From assembly GCA_022510585.1 (NCBI GenBank), contig JAFLTF010000014.1, forward strand, positions 1-36,330: a DNA stretch of 36,330 nucleotides, in the 5' to 3' direction. The position numbers were made by a program, and so were the translations under genes. Shown here one piece after another: positions 19,920 to 29,994 of the stretch. Every line of letters begins with the position of its first letter. Position 1 is the first letter of the stretch. Below the pieces are notes generated by a model. It searched no databases and had not been told where the DNA came from. It was given only the letters and a program-made list of their open reading frames with translations. The stretch comes from Lachnospiraceae bacterium (GTDB lineage Bacteria > Bacillota > Clostridia > Lachnospirales > Lachnospiraceae).

Positions 19920-19963
19920 TATTTTTTGTAAAAAAAATTTTATGATGAAAAAGGAGAAGGAAA

Positions 19964-20197
19964 ATGTTAGAGAGAGTAAAAGAGATCATTCAGGAACAGT
20001 TGAACTTAGACGGTATTGAAATCACAGAAGATTCTTCCTTTAAAGATGATTTAGGGGCAGACTCTCTGGATTTATTTGAATTGGTTATGGCTTTTGAAGA
20101 GGAATATGGTATCGAGATTCCTTCAGAGGATTTAGAGCAGATCACAACAGTTGGCGCTGTTATTGAGTATATGAAGAGCAAAGGCGTTGAAGCATGA
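19964..20197 (+). CDS. acpP: Acyl carrier protein
   Basis: [31 protein letters not shown] (phosphopantetheine site DSLD). Confidence 0.98.
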   Translation: MLERVKEIIQEQLNLDGIEITEDSSFKDDLGADSLDLFELVMAFEEEYGIEIPSEDLEQITTVGAVIEYMKSKGVEA

Positions 20198-21114
20198 AAA
20201 CAAAAATAACGGGACTGCTGGGAATTGAGTATCCGATTATTCAGGGTGGTATGGCCTGGGTTGCGGAGTATCATCTGGCGTCAGCTGTTTCCGAAGCAGG
20301 CGGACTGGGTATCATTGGCGCAGGCGGCGCACCGGCTTCTTTTGTGCGGGAACAGATTCAGAAAGTGAAAGAGATCACCGATAAGCCGTTTGGCGTTAAT
20401 ATCATGCTAATGAATCCTGAAGCAGATCAGATTGCACAGATCGTCATCGAAGAGGGTGTCAAAGTCGTTACCACGGGCGCAGGCAATCCGGGGAAATACA
20501 TGGCAGCATGGAAGGAAGCAGGTATTAAAGTTATTCCTGTAGTTGCCAGTGTCGGGCTTGCTAAGATGATGGAGCGCGCAGGAGCGGACGCCGTTGTGGC
20601 GGAAGGTACAGAATCCGGAGGGCATATCGGGGATTCTACGACCATGACCTTGGTTCCTCAGGTTGTGGATGCAGTCAGCATTCCGGTTATAGCAGCAGGC
20701 GGCATAGCCGATGGAAGAGGATTTGCCGCAGCAATGATGCTGGGGGCACAGGCGGTTCAGATGGGAACAAGGTTTGTTGTTGCCAAAGAATCCATCGTAC
20801 ATGAAAATTATAAACAGAAAATTATTTCAGCCAAGGATATCGATACCGCAGTTACGGGAAGGTCAACTGGACATCCGGTGCGCTGTATCCGTAACAAGAC
20901 CACCAGAGAGTATTTAAAACTGGAAAAAGAGGGAGCAACCCTGGACGAGCTGGAAAGACTGACTCTTGGAGGCCTTAGGAAAGCAGTAGTAGAAGGCGAT
21001 GTGGTAGACGGCTCTATTATGGCAGGGCAGATTGCCGGTCTGGTAAAAAAAGAACAGACATGTGCGGAGATGATTCAGGAGATCATGACGCAGGCTGAAG
21101 CATTATTGAAATAA
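20194..21114 (+). CDS. fabK: Enoyl-ACP reductase II (FMN-dependent)
   Basis: [52 protein letters not shown] overlap with acpP. Confidence 0.95.
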   Translation: MKTKITGLLGIEYPIIQGGMAWVAEYHLASAVSEAGGLGIIGAGGAPASFVREQIQKVKEITDKPFGVNIMLMNPEADQIAQIVIEEGVKVVTTGAGNPGKYMAAWKEAGIKVIPVVASVGLAKMMERAGADAVVAEGTESGGHIGDSTTMTLVPQVVDAVSIPVIAAGGIADGRGFAAAMMLGAQAVQMGTRFVVAKESIVHENYKQKIISAKDIDTAVTGRSTGHPVRCIRNKTTREYLKLEKEGATLDELERLTLGGLRKAVVEGDVVDGSIMAGQIAGLVKKEQTCAEMIQEIMTQAEALLK

Positions 21115-21120
21115 AAATAG

Positions 21121-21151
21121 GGAGTTCTGTAAATGAACTCCTTCCCTTTTT
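21121..21151 (+). terminator. Terminator-like hairpin between fabK and fabD
   Basis: GGAGTTC-TGTAAAT-GAACTCC then TTCCCTTTTT. Confidence 0.65.
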
Positions 21152-21159
21152 CCTAAATG

Positions 21160-21174
21160 CTTTGAAATTCAAAG
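21160..21174. promoter_or_regulatory. FabT-like operator upstream of fabD
   Basis: CTTTGA-AAT-TCAAAG, perfect 6-bp arms. Confidence 0.65.
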
Positions 21175-21231
21175 TATTTATTCAAGGAGTTTGATAAAAT
21201 TTTGCGGGCAAGCAAGAGAGGATGGTTTCAT

Positions 21232-22137
21232 ATGGGTAAGATCGCATTTATGTTTCCCGGGCAGGGAGCGCAGTATGTAGGGATGGCAAGGGACTTTTAT
21301 GAGCAGATTCCCGTTTGTAAGGAGATGTTTGCACTGGCATCCCAAGCAGGCGGACTGGATGTGGAGGCACTTTGTTTTGAAGAGAATGAGAGGATCCATA
21401 TTACGGAATATACGCAGATTGCGATGATGGCAGCAGAAATCGCAATGTTGAAGGCAGTTGAAGAAAGAGGCATCAAACCGGATGTAACGGCGGGACTCAG
21501 TCTGGGAGAATACGGAGCCCTGGCAGCAAGTAAGATCATGACGCCGGAGGATGTTTTTAAGATCGTGAGAAAAAGGGGTATCTATATGCAGGAAGCAGTG
21601 CCAAGCGGCGGTGCTATGACAGCGGTTCTGGGACTGGATACGGAAGTGATAGAAAAAGTGTGTGAAGAGACACCGGGAACGGTGACAATTGCAAATTATA
21701 ACTGTCCCGGACAGATCGTCATTACGGGAGAGGAAGGAGCCGTTCAGGAAGCGGCATCCCGTCTGACCGAGGCAGGTGCGAAAAGGTGTGTTCCTTTGAA
21801 AGTCAGCGGTCCTTTTCATTCACAGATGCTTGCAGGCGCAGGTGAGAAGCTGGCAAAAGAATTAGAAGAAGTAACCATCCATGAGATCCAGATTCCGTAC
21901 ATAGCCAATGTAACTGCCGATTATGTAAAAGATATGCAGGATGTGAAACCGTTACTGCAAAAACAGGTTTCTTCTTCCGTCAAATGGCAGCAGAGCGTAG
22001 AGAGAATGCTTGCGGATGGCGTAGATACCTTTATTGAAATAGGACCGGGCAAGACTTTATCAGGATTTATGCGCAAGATCAATCGTGACGTTAAAGTGTT
22101 GAATATAGAAAAAGTGGAGGATTTGGAGAAATGTTGA
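21232..22137 (+). CDS. fabD: Malonyl-CoA:ACP transacylase
   Basis: [28 protein letters not shown] (active-site Ser), GPFHSQML. Confidence 0.96.
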   Translation: MGKIAFMFPGQGAQYVGMARDFYEQIPVCKEMFALASQAGGLDVEALCFEENERIHITEYTQIAMMAAEIAMLKAVEERGIKPDVTAGLSLGEYGALAASKIMTPEDVFKIVRKRGIYMQEAVPSGGAMTAVLGLDTEVIEKVCEETPGTVTIANYNCPGQIVITGEEGAVQEAASRLTEAGAKRCVPLKVSGPFHSQMLAGAGEKLAKELEEVTIHEIQIPYIANVTADYVKDMQDVKPLLQKQVSSSVKWQQSVERMLADGVDTFIEIGPGKTLSGFMRKINRDVKVLNIEKVEDLEKC

Positions 22138-22871
22138 CAGGAAAAGTGGCGCTGGTAACCGGAGCAAGCCGCGGCATAGGCCGCCAGATTGCGTTGACAC
22201 TGGCCGGATACGGGGCAGACGTGATCGTAAATTACAACGGTTCTAAAGAAAAAGCAGAGGAAGTAGTTCATGAGATAGAAAGCATGGGTAGGAAGTCCGT
22301 TGCCGTTCAGTGTACGGTAGCCGATTATGAAGCCTGCGGGAAAATGATAACCGACATGCTGGAAGGATTCGGGCATATTGATATCCTTGTCAATAATGCC
22401 GGAATTACCAGAGATAATCTGGTGATCAAAATGACGGAAGAGGATTTTGATGCGGTCATTGAGACGAATCTCAAAGGCACTTTTAATACCATAAAGCATA
22501 TGTACCGTCCTTTTCTGAAACAGAAAGAAGGCAGGATCATTAACCTTTCTTCTGTTTCCGGAATTCTGGGAAATGCAGGGCAGGCCAACTATGCAGCTTC
22601 TAAAGCAGGTGTCATCGGACTTACCAAGTCCATGGCAAGGGAGCTGGCAAGCCGGAATATTACCGTGAATGCAGTAGCGCCAGGCTATATTGATACGGAT
22701 ATGACACAGGCGATGTCGGATGCTGCCAAAGAAGCGACGTTGTCACAGATCCCGCTGAAAAGAGTTGGAACGCCAAAAGATATTGCAGAGGCCGTAGCGT
22801 TTCTGGCAAGTGATAGAGCCTCTTATATTACAGGGCAGGTAATTTCTGTAGACGGCGGAATGGCAATCTAG
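22131..22871 (+). CDS. fabG: 3-oxoacyl-ACP reductase
   Basis: [44 protein letters not shown]. Confidence 0.97.
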   Translation: MLTGKVALVTGASRGIGRQIALTLAGYGADVIVNYNGSKEKAEEVVHEIESMGRKSVAVQCTVADYEACGKMITDMLEGFGHIDILVNNAGITRDNLVIKMTEEDFDAVIETNLKGTFNTIKHMYRPFLKQKEGRIINLSSVSGILGNAGQANYAASKAGVIGLTKSMARELASRNITVNAVAPGYIDTDMTQAMSDAAKEATLSQIPLKRVGTPKDIAEAVAFLASDRASYITGQVISVDGGMAI

Positions 22872-22896
22872 TATAGGAAAGGAGTATCAGAATAGT

Positions 22897-24132
22897 ATGA
22901 GCAGACGAGTAGTAGTAACGGGTATGGGAGCCATTACTCCTATCGGATTAAGTGTAGATGAATTCTGGGCGAGTGTAAAAGAGGGCAAAACCGGTTTTGC
23001 GCCGATCACGAAGTTTGATACCACAGATTTTAAATGCAAGCTTGCTGCAGAGGTCAAAGATTTTGACGGTAAAAATTATATGGATTTTAAGGCAGCTAAA
23101 AGAATGGAATTATTTTCGCAGTACGCGGTTGCAGCTGCTAAAGAAGCACTGGAAGATGCTAAACTGGATTTGGAGAAGGAAGACCCTTATCGTGTGGGTG
23201 TGGCAGTTGGTTCCGGTACCGGTTCGCTGCAGGCAATGGAGCGTTCTCACAGCAGATTGGTTGAGAAAGGTCCGAGCAGAGTCGAGCCCTTGTTTGTTCC
23301 GTTGACTATTTCCAATATGGCAGCCGGTAATGTTTCCATTCAGTTTGGATTAAAAGGCAAGAGCATCAATGTGGTAACAGCCTGTGCGACCGGTACAAAT
23401 TCTATCGGGGAAGCATTTCGCAGCATTCAGTATGGGGATGCGGAAGTTATGATCGCAGGCGGTACGGAGGGAAGCGTATGTCCGATCGGTATCGGTGGTT
23501 TCTCAGCGTTGACGGCCCTGACTACTTCTGAAGATCCCAAGAGATGCTCCATTCCTTTTGATAAAGAAAGAAGCGGTTTTGTCATGGGAGAAGGTTCTGC
23601 CGTAGTAGTTTTGGAAGAACTGGAACATGCCAAGGCAAGAGGTGCAAGAATTTATGCGGAAGTAGTCGGTTACGGCTGCTCTTCCGATGCTTATCATGTT
23701 ACCTCTCCGGCGGAAGACGGTTCCGGAGCTGCCAAAGCCATGGAATATGCGGTAGCGGATGCGGGCATAGATATGAACGAAATAACGTATATAAATGCAC
23801 ATGGAACCAGTACTCACCATAACGACCTGTTTGAAACCAGAGCCATTAAGCTTGCTTTTGGTGACCATGCCAAAGATATCAAGATCAATTCAACCAAGTC
23901 TATGGTAGGACATCTTCTCGGTGCGGCAGGAGCGATTGAATTTGTTACCTGCGTAAAAGAGCTGCAGGAAGGTTATATCCATAAGACAGTAGGATATCAG
24001 GTGCCGGACGAAGAGTGTGATTTAGATTATTGCAAAGAGCCGGTAGAAGGCGAGTTTATGTATGCATTGTCTAATTCCTTAGGATTCGGCGGCCATAATG
24101 CAAGCCTTTTGGTTAAGAAGTATGTTGATTGA
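22897..24132 (+). CDS. fabF: 3-oxoacyl-ACP synthase II
   Basis: RRVVVTGMGAITPIG, VTACATGTNSIGEAFR (active Cys), NAHGTSTHHND, KSMVGHLLGAAGAIE. Confidence 0.97.
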   Translation: MSRRVVVTGMGAITPIGLSVDEFWASVKEGKTGFAPITKFDTTDFKCKLAAEVKDFDGKNYMDFKAAKRMELFSQYAVAAAKEALEDAKLDLEKEDPYRVGVAVGSGTGSLQAMERSHSRLVEKGPSRVEPLFVPLTISNMAAGNVSIQFGLKGKSINVVTACATGTNSIGEAFRSIQYGDAEVMIAGGTEGSVCPIGIGGFSALTALTTSEDPKRCSIPFDKERSGFVMGEGSAVVVLEELEHAKARGARIYAEVVGYGCSSDAYHVTSPAEDGSGAAKAMEYAVADAGIDMNEITYINAHGTSTHHNDLFETRAIKLAFGDHAKDIKINSTKSMVGHLLGAAGAIEFVTCVKELQEGYIHKTVGYQVPDEECDLDYCKEPVEGEFMYALSNSLGFGGHNASLLVKKYVD

Positions 24133-24158
24133 TCAGAAATAGAAAATGGAGGTTTCAG

Positions 24159-24596
24159 ATGTCAGTTTTAAGCGCAAAAGAAATTATGGAGATCATTCCG
24201 CACAGGCAGCCGTTTATGCTGCTGGATACAATTGAAGAACTGGAACCGGGTGTAAGAGCGGTTGCCAGAAAATGTGTTTCTTATAACGAACCGTATTTTG
24301 CAGGACATTTTCCGACAGAGCCGGTCATGCCGGGGGTATTGATCATAGAAGCTTTGGCACAGACCGGTGCGGTGGCAATTTTGAGCCAGCCGGAATATAA
24401 AGGCAAAACAGCTTATTTTGCGGCGATCAATTCCGCAAAGTTTAAAGGCAAAGTGACGCCGGGTGACGTACTGACGCTGGAGACGGAAATCATTAAAGTA
24501 AAAGGTCCCATCGGCGTAGGTTCTGCAACGGCATCTGTGAATGGGAAGGTGGTCACCAAAGCGGAACTCACCTTTGCCATTGGGGGCGCAGAGTAG
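24159..24596 (+). CDS. fabZ: 3-hydroxyacyl-ACP dehydratase
   Basis: IMEIIPHRQPFMLLD, GHFPTEPVMPGVLIIEALAQTGA; start at MSVLSAKE after ggagg. Confidence 0.96.
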   Translation: MSVLSAKEIMEIIPHRQPFMLLDTIEELEPGVRAVARKCVSYNEPYFAGHFPTEPVMPGVLIIEALAQTGAVAILSQPEYKGKTAYFAAINSAKFKGKVTPGDVLTLETEIIKVKGPIGVGSATASVNGKVVTKAELTFAIGGAE

Positions 24597-24623
24597 ATAT
24601 GAGATTGCGGAAATGGAGGAACT

Positions 24624-25691
24624 ATGGATATTAAGCCTCTTGTGATTGGAGATTTGGTCGCCGGAATACCTGTGATGCAGGGAGGAATGGGTGTAGGAGT
24701 CAGCCTGTCCGGCCTAGCGGGTGCAGTGGCTGCGGAAGGCGGAATCGGGATTTTATCCACAGCACAGATTGGGTACCGAGATCCGGATTTTGACAGCGAT
24801 CCCATTGGCTGTAACTTAAAGGCCATCAAAACAGAGCTGGACAAGGCGAGGAAGCTTGCCGGGAACGGTATCCTTGGCATGAACATTATGGTGGCCACGA
24901 GACAGTATGAGGAATATGTCAAAGCAGCTGTTGCCGCCGGTGTGGATCTGATCGTATCGGGAGCAGGTCTGCCGATGAATCTTCCCGGTTTGGTGAAAGA
25001 TGCCAAAACGAAGTTGGTTCCGATAGTTTCCAGCGTTAAGTCAACACAGGTCATCATAAAATACTGGCTGAAAAAATATAGCAGATTGCCGGATGCGATC
25101 GTGATCGAAGGACCATTGGCGGGAGGTCATCTCGGTTTTTCGGCAGAGCAGCTTAATGATCTGGAAAATCTCAGGTTTGATGATGAAGTAGAAAAAATTA
25201 TTCACACAGTAAAGCAGCTAGAAGAAGAGCATCGATTCGAAATACCCGTCATAATGGCAGGCGGTATTTATACAAGAGAAGATATGGAGCATTATCTGAA
25301 ATTTGGCGTATCCGGTGTGCAGATGGCAACCAGGTTTGTGACGACCTATGAGTGTGATGCTGACGATGCCTATAAGCAGAGCTATATCGATGCAAAGAAA
25401 GAAGATATTGTCATCGTGAAAAGTCCTGTCGGTATGCCGGGCAGAGCGATCTTAAATCCCTTTATGGAAAGGGCGGCAGGAGGAGAAATTCCTCACGGGA
25501 AATGCCATTTGTGTGTCAGCACCTGCGATCCGGCCAAGACGCCATATTGTATTACAGATGCTCTTATCAATGCAGTGACGGGAAATGTGAACGAAGCTCT
25601 TTTGTTCTGCGGTGCGAATGCTTACCGTGCAACGAAGCTGGAACATGTGAAAGATATTATGAAAGAGTTTGCCCCGGAAAGGATCAAATAG
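24624..25691 (+). CDS. Nitronate monooxygenase / FabK-like NPD flavoprotein with C-terminal Cys cluster
   Basis: GIPVMQGGMGVGVSLSGLAGAVAAEGGIG, GPLAGGHLGF, IMAGGIYTREDM; C-terminal CHLCVSTCDPAKTPYC. Confidence 0.88.
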   Translation: MDIKPLVIGDLVAGIPVMQGGMGVGVSLSGLAGAVAAEGGIGILSTAQIGYRDPDFDSDPIGCNLKAIKTELDKARKLAGNGILGMNIMVATRQYEEYVKAAVAAGVDLIVSGAGLPMNLPGLVKDAKTKLVPIVSSVKSTQVIIKYWLKKYSRLPDAIVIEGPLAGGHLGFSAEQLNDLENLRFDDEVEKIIHTVKQLEEEHRFEIPVIMAGGIYTREDMEHYLKFGVSGVQMATRFVTTYECDADDAYKQSYIDAKKEDIVIVKSPVGMPGRAILNPFMERAAGGEIPHGKCHLCVSTCDPAKTPYCITDALINAVTGNVNEALLFCGANAYRATKLEHVKDIMKEFAPERIK

Positions 25692-25695
25692 AGAA

Positions 25696-26658
25696 ATGAA
25701 AACAAGAATTATAGGAACGGGAAGTTGTCTGCCGGAGACAATTGTAACAAATGATGATCTGTCCAAAATTATGGATACATCTGATGAGTGGATCAGCAGT
25801 CGTACAGGTATCAAAGAACGCAGACTGGTGAAAGAAGAAACCACTGCCGGCATGTCCGTGCAGGCGGCCCGGATGGCAATGGAAAATGCGGGCATTTCAC
25901 CGCAGGAGATAGACCTGATCATCGTAGGAACGATTACGGGCGATTACTTAACGCCGTCTACGGCATGTGAGATACAGGCGGCAATCGGAGCTAAGAACGC
26001 TGTGGCTTTTGATATCAATGCGGCCTGTTCCGGATTCATGTTTGCCCTGCATACGGCGGATGCATATTTCAAAGCGGGCATTTATAAGACAGCACTCGTT
26101 TTGGGTGCAGAAACACTTTCCAAGATCATGGACTGGAACGATAGAAGTACCTGTGTTCTCTTTGGTGACGGTGCGGGAGCCGTGGTTGCACGGGCAGACG
26201 AAACCGGTCTTCTTGCATATGAGCAGGGAAGTGACGGTATGAAAGGGAAGGTGCTGGCATGCCGTGACAGGCGGAATAACAACCCGCTTGTACAGGAGTC
26301 GAAAGAACCGGAATATGTACATATGGACGGGCAGGAAGTATATAAATTTGCAGTGACGACAGTGCCGGCATCTATCCGGAAAGTATTGGATGAAGCCGGT
26401 CTGAAGGCGGAGGAAATTGATTATTTTATTCTGCATCAGGCTAATATCCGTATCATACAATCTGTGGCAAAACGTTTGAAAGTTGCGGAAGACAGATTCC
26501 CGATCAGCTTGGATCATTGCGGAAACATTTCTGCAGCAAGTGTACCGATCCTATTAGATGAAATGAACCGTAAGGGACTGTTAAAACAAGGCATGAAAAT
26601 TGTGTTGTCAGGATTTGGTGGCGGACTCACATGGGGATCTGCGGTCTTAGAGTGGTAG
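25696..26658 (+). CDS. fabH: 3-oxoacyl-ACP synthase III
   Basis: GTGSCLPETIVTNDDL, TSDEWISSRTGIKER, AFDINAACSGFMFAL (active Cys), FILHQANIRI. Confidence 0.96.
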   Translation: MKTRIIGTGSCLPETIVTNDDLSKIMDTSDEWISSRTGIKERRLVKEETTAGMSVQAARMAMENAGISPQEIDLIIVGTITGDYLTPSTACEIQAAIGAKNAVAFDINAACSGFMFALHTADAYFKAGIYKTALVLGAETLSKIMDWNDRSTCVLFGDGAGAVVARADETGLLAYEQGSDGMKGKVLACRDRRNNNPLVQESKEPEYVHMDGQEVYKFAVTTVPASIRKVLDEAGLKAEEIDYFILHQANIRIIQSVAKRLKVAEDRFPISLDHCGNISAASVPILLDEMNRKGLLKQGMKIVLSGFGGGLTWGSAVLEW

Positions 26659-26666
26659 GTGGAGAC

Positions 26667-27137
26667 ATGAACGGTATCAATCGATGTAATATGGATACGC
26701 CGATCGGCAATCTTGTCATAGAAGAAAACGGAGAGGCGATCGTCGCCCTGCACATTGCGCCGAGACAGGAGAACACCTGCGAAACGCCGCTTTTGCTGGA
26801 AACAAAGAGACAGCTTCGGGAGTATTTTGCGGGAAAACGACGGGAATTTGCATTGCCGGTAGCGCTTAATGGAACCGAATTCCGCAGGAAAGTATGGGAG
26901 GTCCTGCGTACCATTCCCTATGGAGAAACCCGCAGTTACGGCGAAGTAGCAGCCGCAGTCGGAAATCCGAAAGCATCCAGGGCCGTTGGCGGAGCCAACC
27001 ATAACAATCCGGTCATGATCATCGTTCCCTGCCACCGTGTCATTGGAGCGGACGGCAGCCTGACGGGATTTGGCGGCGGACTTTCTGCAAAAGAATATCT
27101 GCTTTCTTTGGAAAGGAAGTACTGTGATAAATTGTAA
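26667..27137 (+). CDS. ogt: Methylated-DNA--[protein]-cysteine S-methyltransferase
   Basis: RTIPYGETRSYGEVAAAVGNPKASRAVGGANHNNPVMIIVPCHRVIGADGSLTGFGGG (PCHR active site). Confidence 0.95.
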   Translation: MNGINRCNMDTPIGNLVIEENGEAIVALHIAPRQENTCETPLLLETKRQLREYFAGKRREFALPVALNGTEFRRKVWEVLRTIPYGETRSYGEVAAAVGNPKASRAVGGANHNNPVMIIVPCHRVIGADGSLTGFGGGLSAKEYLLSLERKYCDKL

Positions 27138-27177
27138 AGTTGCTTCATAAACTACCAATAAGAAAAAGTGAGGAACA

Positions 27178-27209
27178 GCACGCATAGGATTTTTATCGGC
27201 GTGCTTTTT
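27178..27209 (+). terminator. Probable terminator just upstream of spmA
   Basis: GCACGC...GCGTGC then TTTTT. Confidence 0.5.
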
Positions 27210-27215
27210 GTGTTC

Positions 27216-27863
27216 ATGTTAAACTATATCTGGGCATTTATGATTTTGATCGGTGTCGTCTATGGCGCTTTTACCGGGAATATTGAGGCGGTGTCGAATG
27301 CGGCGCTGGATTCAGCCGGGGAGGCAGTAACTTTGTGTATTACCATGATCGGTGTTATGTCCCTGTGGGTGGGTTTGATGGAAATTGCACAGAAATCCGG
27401 GCTGATTGCAAGTATGACCAAGGGAATCTCCCCATTTATTACGTTTCTATTCCCCAAAATTCCGCGCGACCATCCGGCAAGAGAATATATCTCCACAAAT
27501 CTCATCGCTAATATTTTAGGACTGGGCTGGGCGTGTACACCGGCAGGGCTGAAAGCCATGGAAGAGCTTGCGAAACTGGAAAAGGAACGAGGCAATCCCG
27601 AATACCTTTCCGATGACAAAGTAGAGAAAGACATGGCGATCCGACGGAAACAAGAGCGAACCGCGTCAAAAGAGATGTGTGACTTTTTAATTTTGAATAT
27701 TTCTTCCTTGCAGTTGATACCAGTGAATATGATCGTATACAGGCAGCAGTACGGTAGTGTGAATCCGACAGCGGTCATTGCTCCGGCGATTGTGGCGACG
27801 TTTTTCAGTACGCTGGTGGCGGTTGTATTTTGTAAAATCAGAGCACAAGAATGGTTTACATAA
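27216..27863 (+). CDS. spmA: Spore maturation protein A-like (nucleoside recognition domain)
   Basis: MLNYIWAFMILIGVVYGAFTGN, TLCITMIGVMSLWVGLMEIAQKSGL, NLIANILGLGWACTPAGLKAMEEL. ORF extends to a GTG at 27168; start 27216 chosen by recalled family N-terminus and the intervening terminator. Confidence 0.85.
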   Translation: MLNYIWAFMILIGVVYGAFTGNIEAVSNAALDSAGEAVTLCITMIGVMSLWVGLMEIAQKSGLIASMTKGISPFITFLFPKIPRDHPAREYISTNLIANILGLGWACTPAGLKAMEELAKLEKERGNPEYLSDDKVEKDMAIRRKQERTASKEMCDFLILNISSLQLIPVNMIVYRQQYGSVNPTAVIAPAIVATFFSTLVAVVFCKIRAQEWFT

Positions 27864-27875
27864 CATTGAAGACGT

Positions 27876-27943
27876 GCAGTTCATTCCCTCAAAATTGCGG
27901 TTCATTCACAAATATTGCCAAAGGAAATAAATTCTATTATAAT
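27876..27943 (+). promoter_or_regulatory. Promoter with an upstream direct-repeat pair (LytTR-type architecture)
   Basis: GCAGTTCATTC (27876-27886) and GCGGTTCATTC (27897-27907), 21-bp period; TTGCCA (27915-27920), N17, TATAAT (27938-27943). Confidence 0.65.
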
Positions 27944-27967
27944 GTGCAAAGGAAAGGAGTGCGTAAA

Positions 27968-29023
27968 ATGAAGCAATTTTTCGGAACTAGCAATAGAGGA
28001 GATTTGCGGGAAGCAGTAAACGGTCTGAAGTCACCGGAAGCGATTTTGCTGTTATCCAATGCAGATCAGTTTGAGGAACATGTCGCCCAGCTTGAGGATG
28101 CATTTCCGGGAGTACCCAGCATCGGCTGTATTGACATGTGTTATGACACCAAGGTTGTAGAAAAGGGAGTAGGCGTTGTTGCATATGAAGGCGTGACCGC
28201 CGTGGCAGGCGTTTTGGAACAGGTCTCTACCATGCCGGTGAAATACATAGAGCGTTTTATGAAAGATGTGGACAAGGTGAAGGCAGGCTCCAATGATACG
28301 GTCTGTATTGATTTTTGTACGGGGAATGATGCCTGTGTGCTGACCACGATTGCCGGTGTACTTAACAACAAGAGAATCTCTCTGGTGGGCGGAACCGGTG
28401 ATGCCGGCAAGGTATCCGTCAACGGTAAGGTATATTCGGATGCGGATGCCTATGTATTAATCAAAAATAACAACGGTAAGGTTGGCGTATATAAAGAGAA
28501 TATATACAGACCCATGGAAGAGGGTTACAGGATGATTGCCTCTAAAACCGACCGCAGCAGTTATACCATGGGAGAATTAAACAGTAAAAGCGCAAAACAG
28601 GTCTATATGGATCTTTTACAGATCAAAGAGGAGGATATCGGGACGCAGACTTTCCGGAATCCTTTTGGCAGATTCAACGGACAGGATGTGAGCATTATTG
28701 CGATCAAAGATGTGGTAGGAAGTGCACTTTCCTGCTACAGACAGATAAATGATTCAGACGTACTCACCCTTTTGGAATTAAAAGACTACCATGAAGTTGT
28801 GGAAGAGACTGTATCCCAGATCAAAAATGATTTTTCTCATATATCCGGAGTATTTTCCATCAATTGCCTGTTCCGCTATCTGCTCTTTTCACAGAACAAA
28901 GATGTGCAGAAGTATTTGGACGCTATGGGTCAATTAGGAAATCATGTGGGTATGGTCGGTTACGGGGAACATTATAATAATCAGTTTTTGAATCAGACCA
29001 TGACTTGTGTGGTATTTGAGTAG
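27968..29023 (+). CDS. FIST domain-containing sensory protein
   Basis: FIST-like N-terminus ([31 protein letters not shown]) and FIST_C end ([24 protein letters not shown]); SD aaaggag. Confidence 0.82.
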   Translation: MKQFFGTSNRGDLREAVNGLKSPEAILLLSNADQFEEHVAQLEDAFPGVPSIGCIDMCYDTKVVEKGVGVVAYEGVTAVAGVLEQVSTMPVKYIERFMKDVDKVKAGSNDTVCIDFCTGNDACVLTTIAGVLNNKRISLVGGTGDAGKVSVNGKVYSDADAYVLIKNNNGKVGVYKENIYRPMEEGYRMIASKTDRSSYTMGELNSKSAKQVYMDLLQIKEEDIGTQTFRNPFGRFNGQDVSIIAIKDVVGSALSCYRQINDSDVLTLLELKDYHEVVEETVSQIKNDFSHISGVFSINCLFRYLLFSQNKDVQKYLDAMGQLGNHVGMVGYGEHYNNQFLNQTMTCVVFE

Positions 29024-29045
29024 AAAGAGCAGGGGGACCTTATAT

Positions 29046-29987
29046 ATGTTTCGTAAGAAAAAGGAAGTACAACAGCAGGCAGAACAAATTATGGAAAAAC
29101 CGAATTATTATCCAATCAGATATGTAACGCGCAGCCTGAAAAATTATCAAAAACAGTTGCTGACAAAGGAGGTTGACTCCTTAGAAGAACTTCAGCAAGT
29201 AGCGATTTCCTTTGATGAAGTGTTGGCAGTAAACACAGCTTCCAAGGATAAGCTGGAGAATTTTCGTGATCGTTTTGTACAGGTGGGCGAGATCTCGGAA
29301 CAGTTCGCAGAAGTCAAAAAGAATATTGATGCGTCCGTAGAACAGGCACAGAAGCAGGTAGGCGGTTTGAAGGATAGCTCCGGCGAGGTTCAGGAACATT
29401 TCACGGAAATGCAGGGAACTTTTACGGATTTCCAGAATTCTGTGCAGGACATCAAAGAATGTATGGGCAAGATTATCACAATTGCCAATCAGACCAATAT
29501 GCTTGCCTTGAATGCCTCTATTGAAGCAGCACGGGCTGGCGAGCAGGGCAAAGGTTTTGCGGTAGTTGCCGAGGAGGTTAAGAATCTTGCCAGTGAGATC
29601 AAGGAATTGATCAATGTGGTGAGCCTCAGTATCAACAGCGTGGAAGAAGGTACGGAAAAGCTGAACAGCAGTATTGAGATTTCCAGAGATGCATTGAGTA
29701 AGAGTTTAGAGGATGTTGACGCAACCTTTACTGTATTTGATCAGATTACGACCGCGGCAGTCGGCGCCAGAGAGGTGCAGGACAGGATCGGAGATGCCAT
29801 TGCGGTTTCTGAAAGGGAGCTTAACGAGGTCAATAGTTCCTTCATACAGATGGAACAGCAGTATCAGGAGTTGATGGGGCACATTGCCAAGGCAAATGAT
29901 CTGGGGACTACCAAGGGTGCATTGTTTGAAGATATGGACAATATGATCTCTCAGATTGATCCTATTGTGGATGAAGTAGAATCATAA
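29046..29987 (+). CDS. Soluble methyl-accepting chemotaxis protein-like signalling protein
   Basis: [45 protein letters not shown] hairpin tip; no TM segments visible. Confidence 0.9.
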   Translation: MFRKKKEVQQQAEQIMEKPNYYPIRYVTRSLKNYQKQLLTKEVDSLEELQQVAISFDEVLAVNTASKDKLENFRDRFVQVGEISEQFAEVKKNIDASVEQAQKQVGGLKDSSGEVQEHFTEMQGTFTDFQNSVQDIKECMGKIITIANQTNMLALNASIEAARAGEQGKGFAVVAEEVKNLASEIKELINVVSLSINSVEEGTEKLNSSIEISRDALSKSLEDVDATFTVFDQITTAAVGAREVQDRIGDAIAVSERELNEVNSSFIQMEQQYQELMGHIAKANDLGTTKGALFEDMDNMISQIDPIVDEVES

Positions 29988-29994
29988 TAGAGGT

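Noticed and set aside
21178-21819. 213-aa minus-strand ORF opposite fabD
   Set aside because: Antisense shadow; Cys/His/Arg-rich composition follows from the complementary codons.
24413-25057. 214-aa minus-strand ORF opposite fabZ and the NPD gene
   Set aside because: Antisense shadow crossing two well-supported genes.
26514-27185. 223-aa minus-strand ORF opposite ogt
   Set aside because: Antisense to a gene with an intact PCHR active site; no family resemblance seen.
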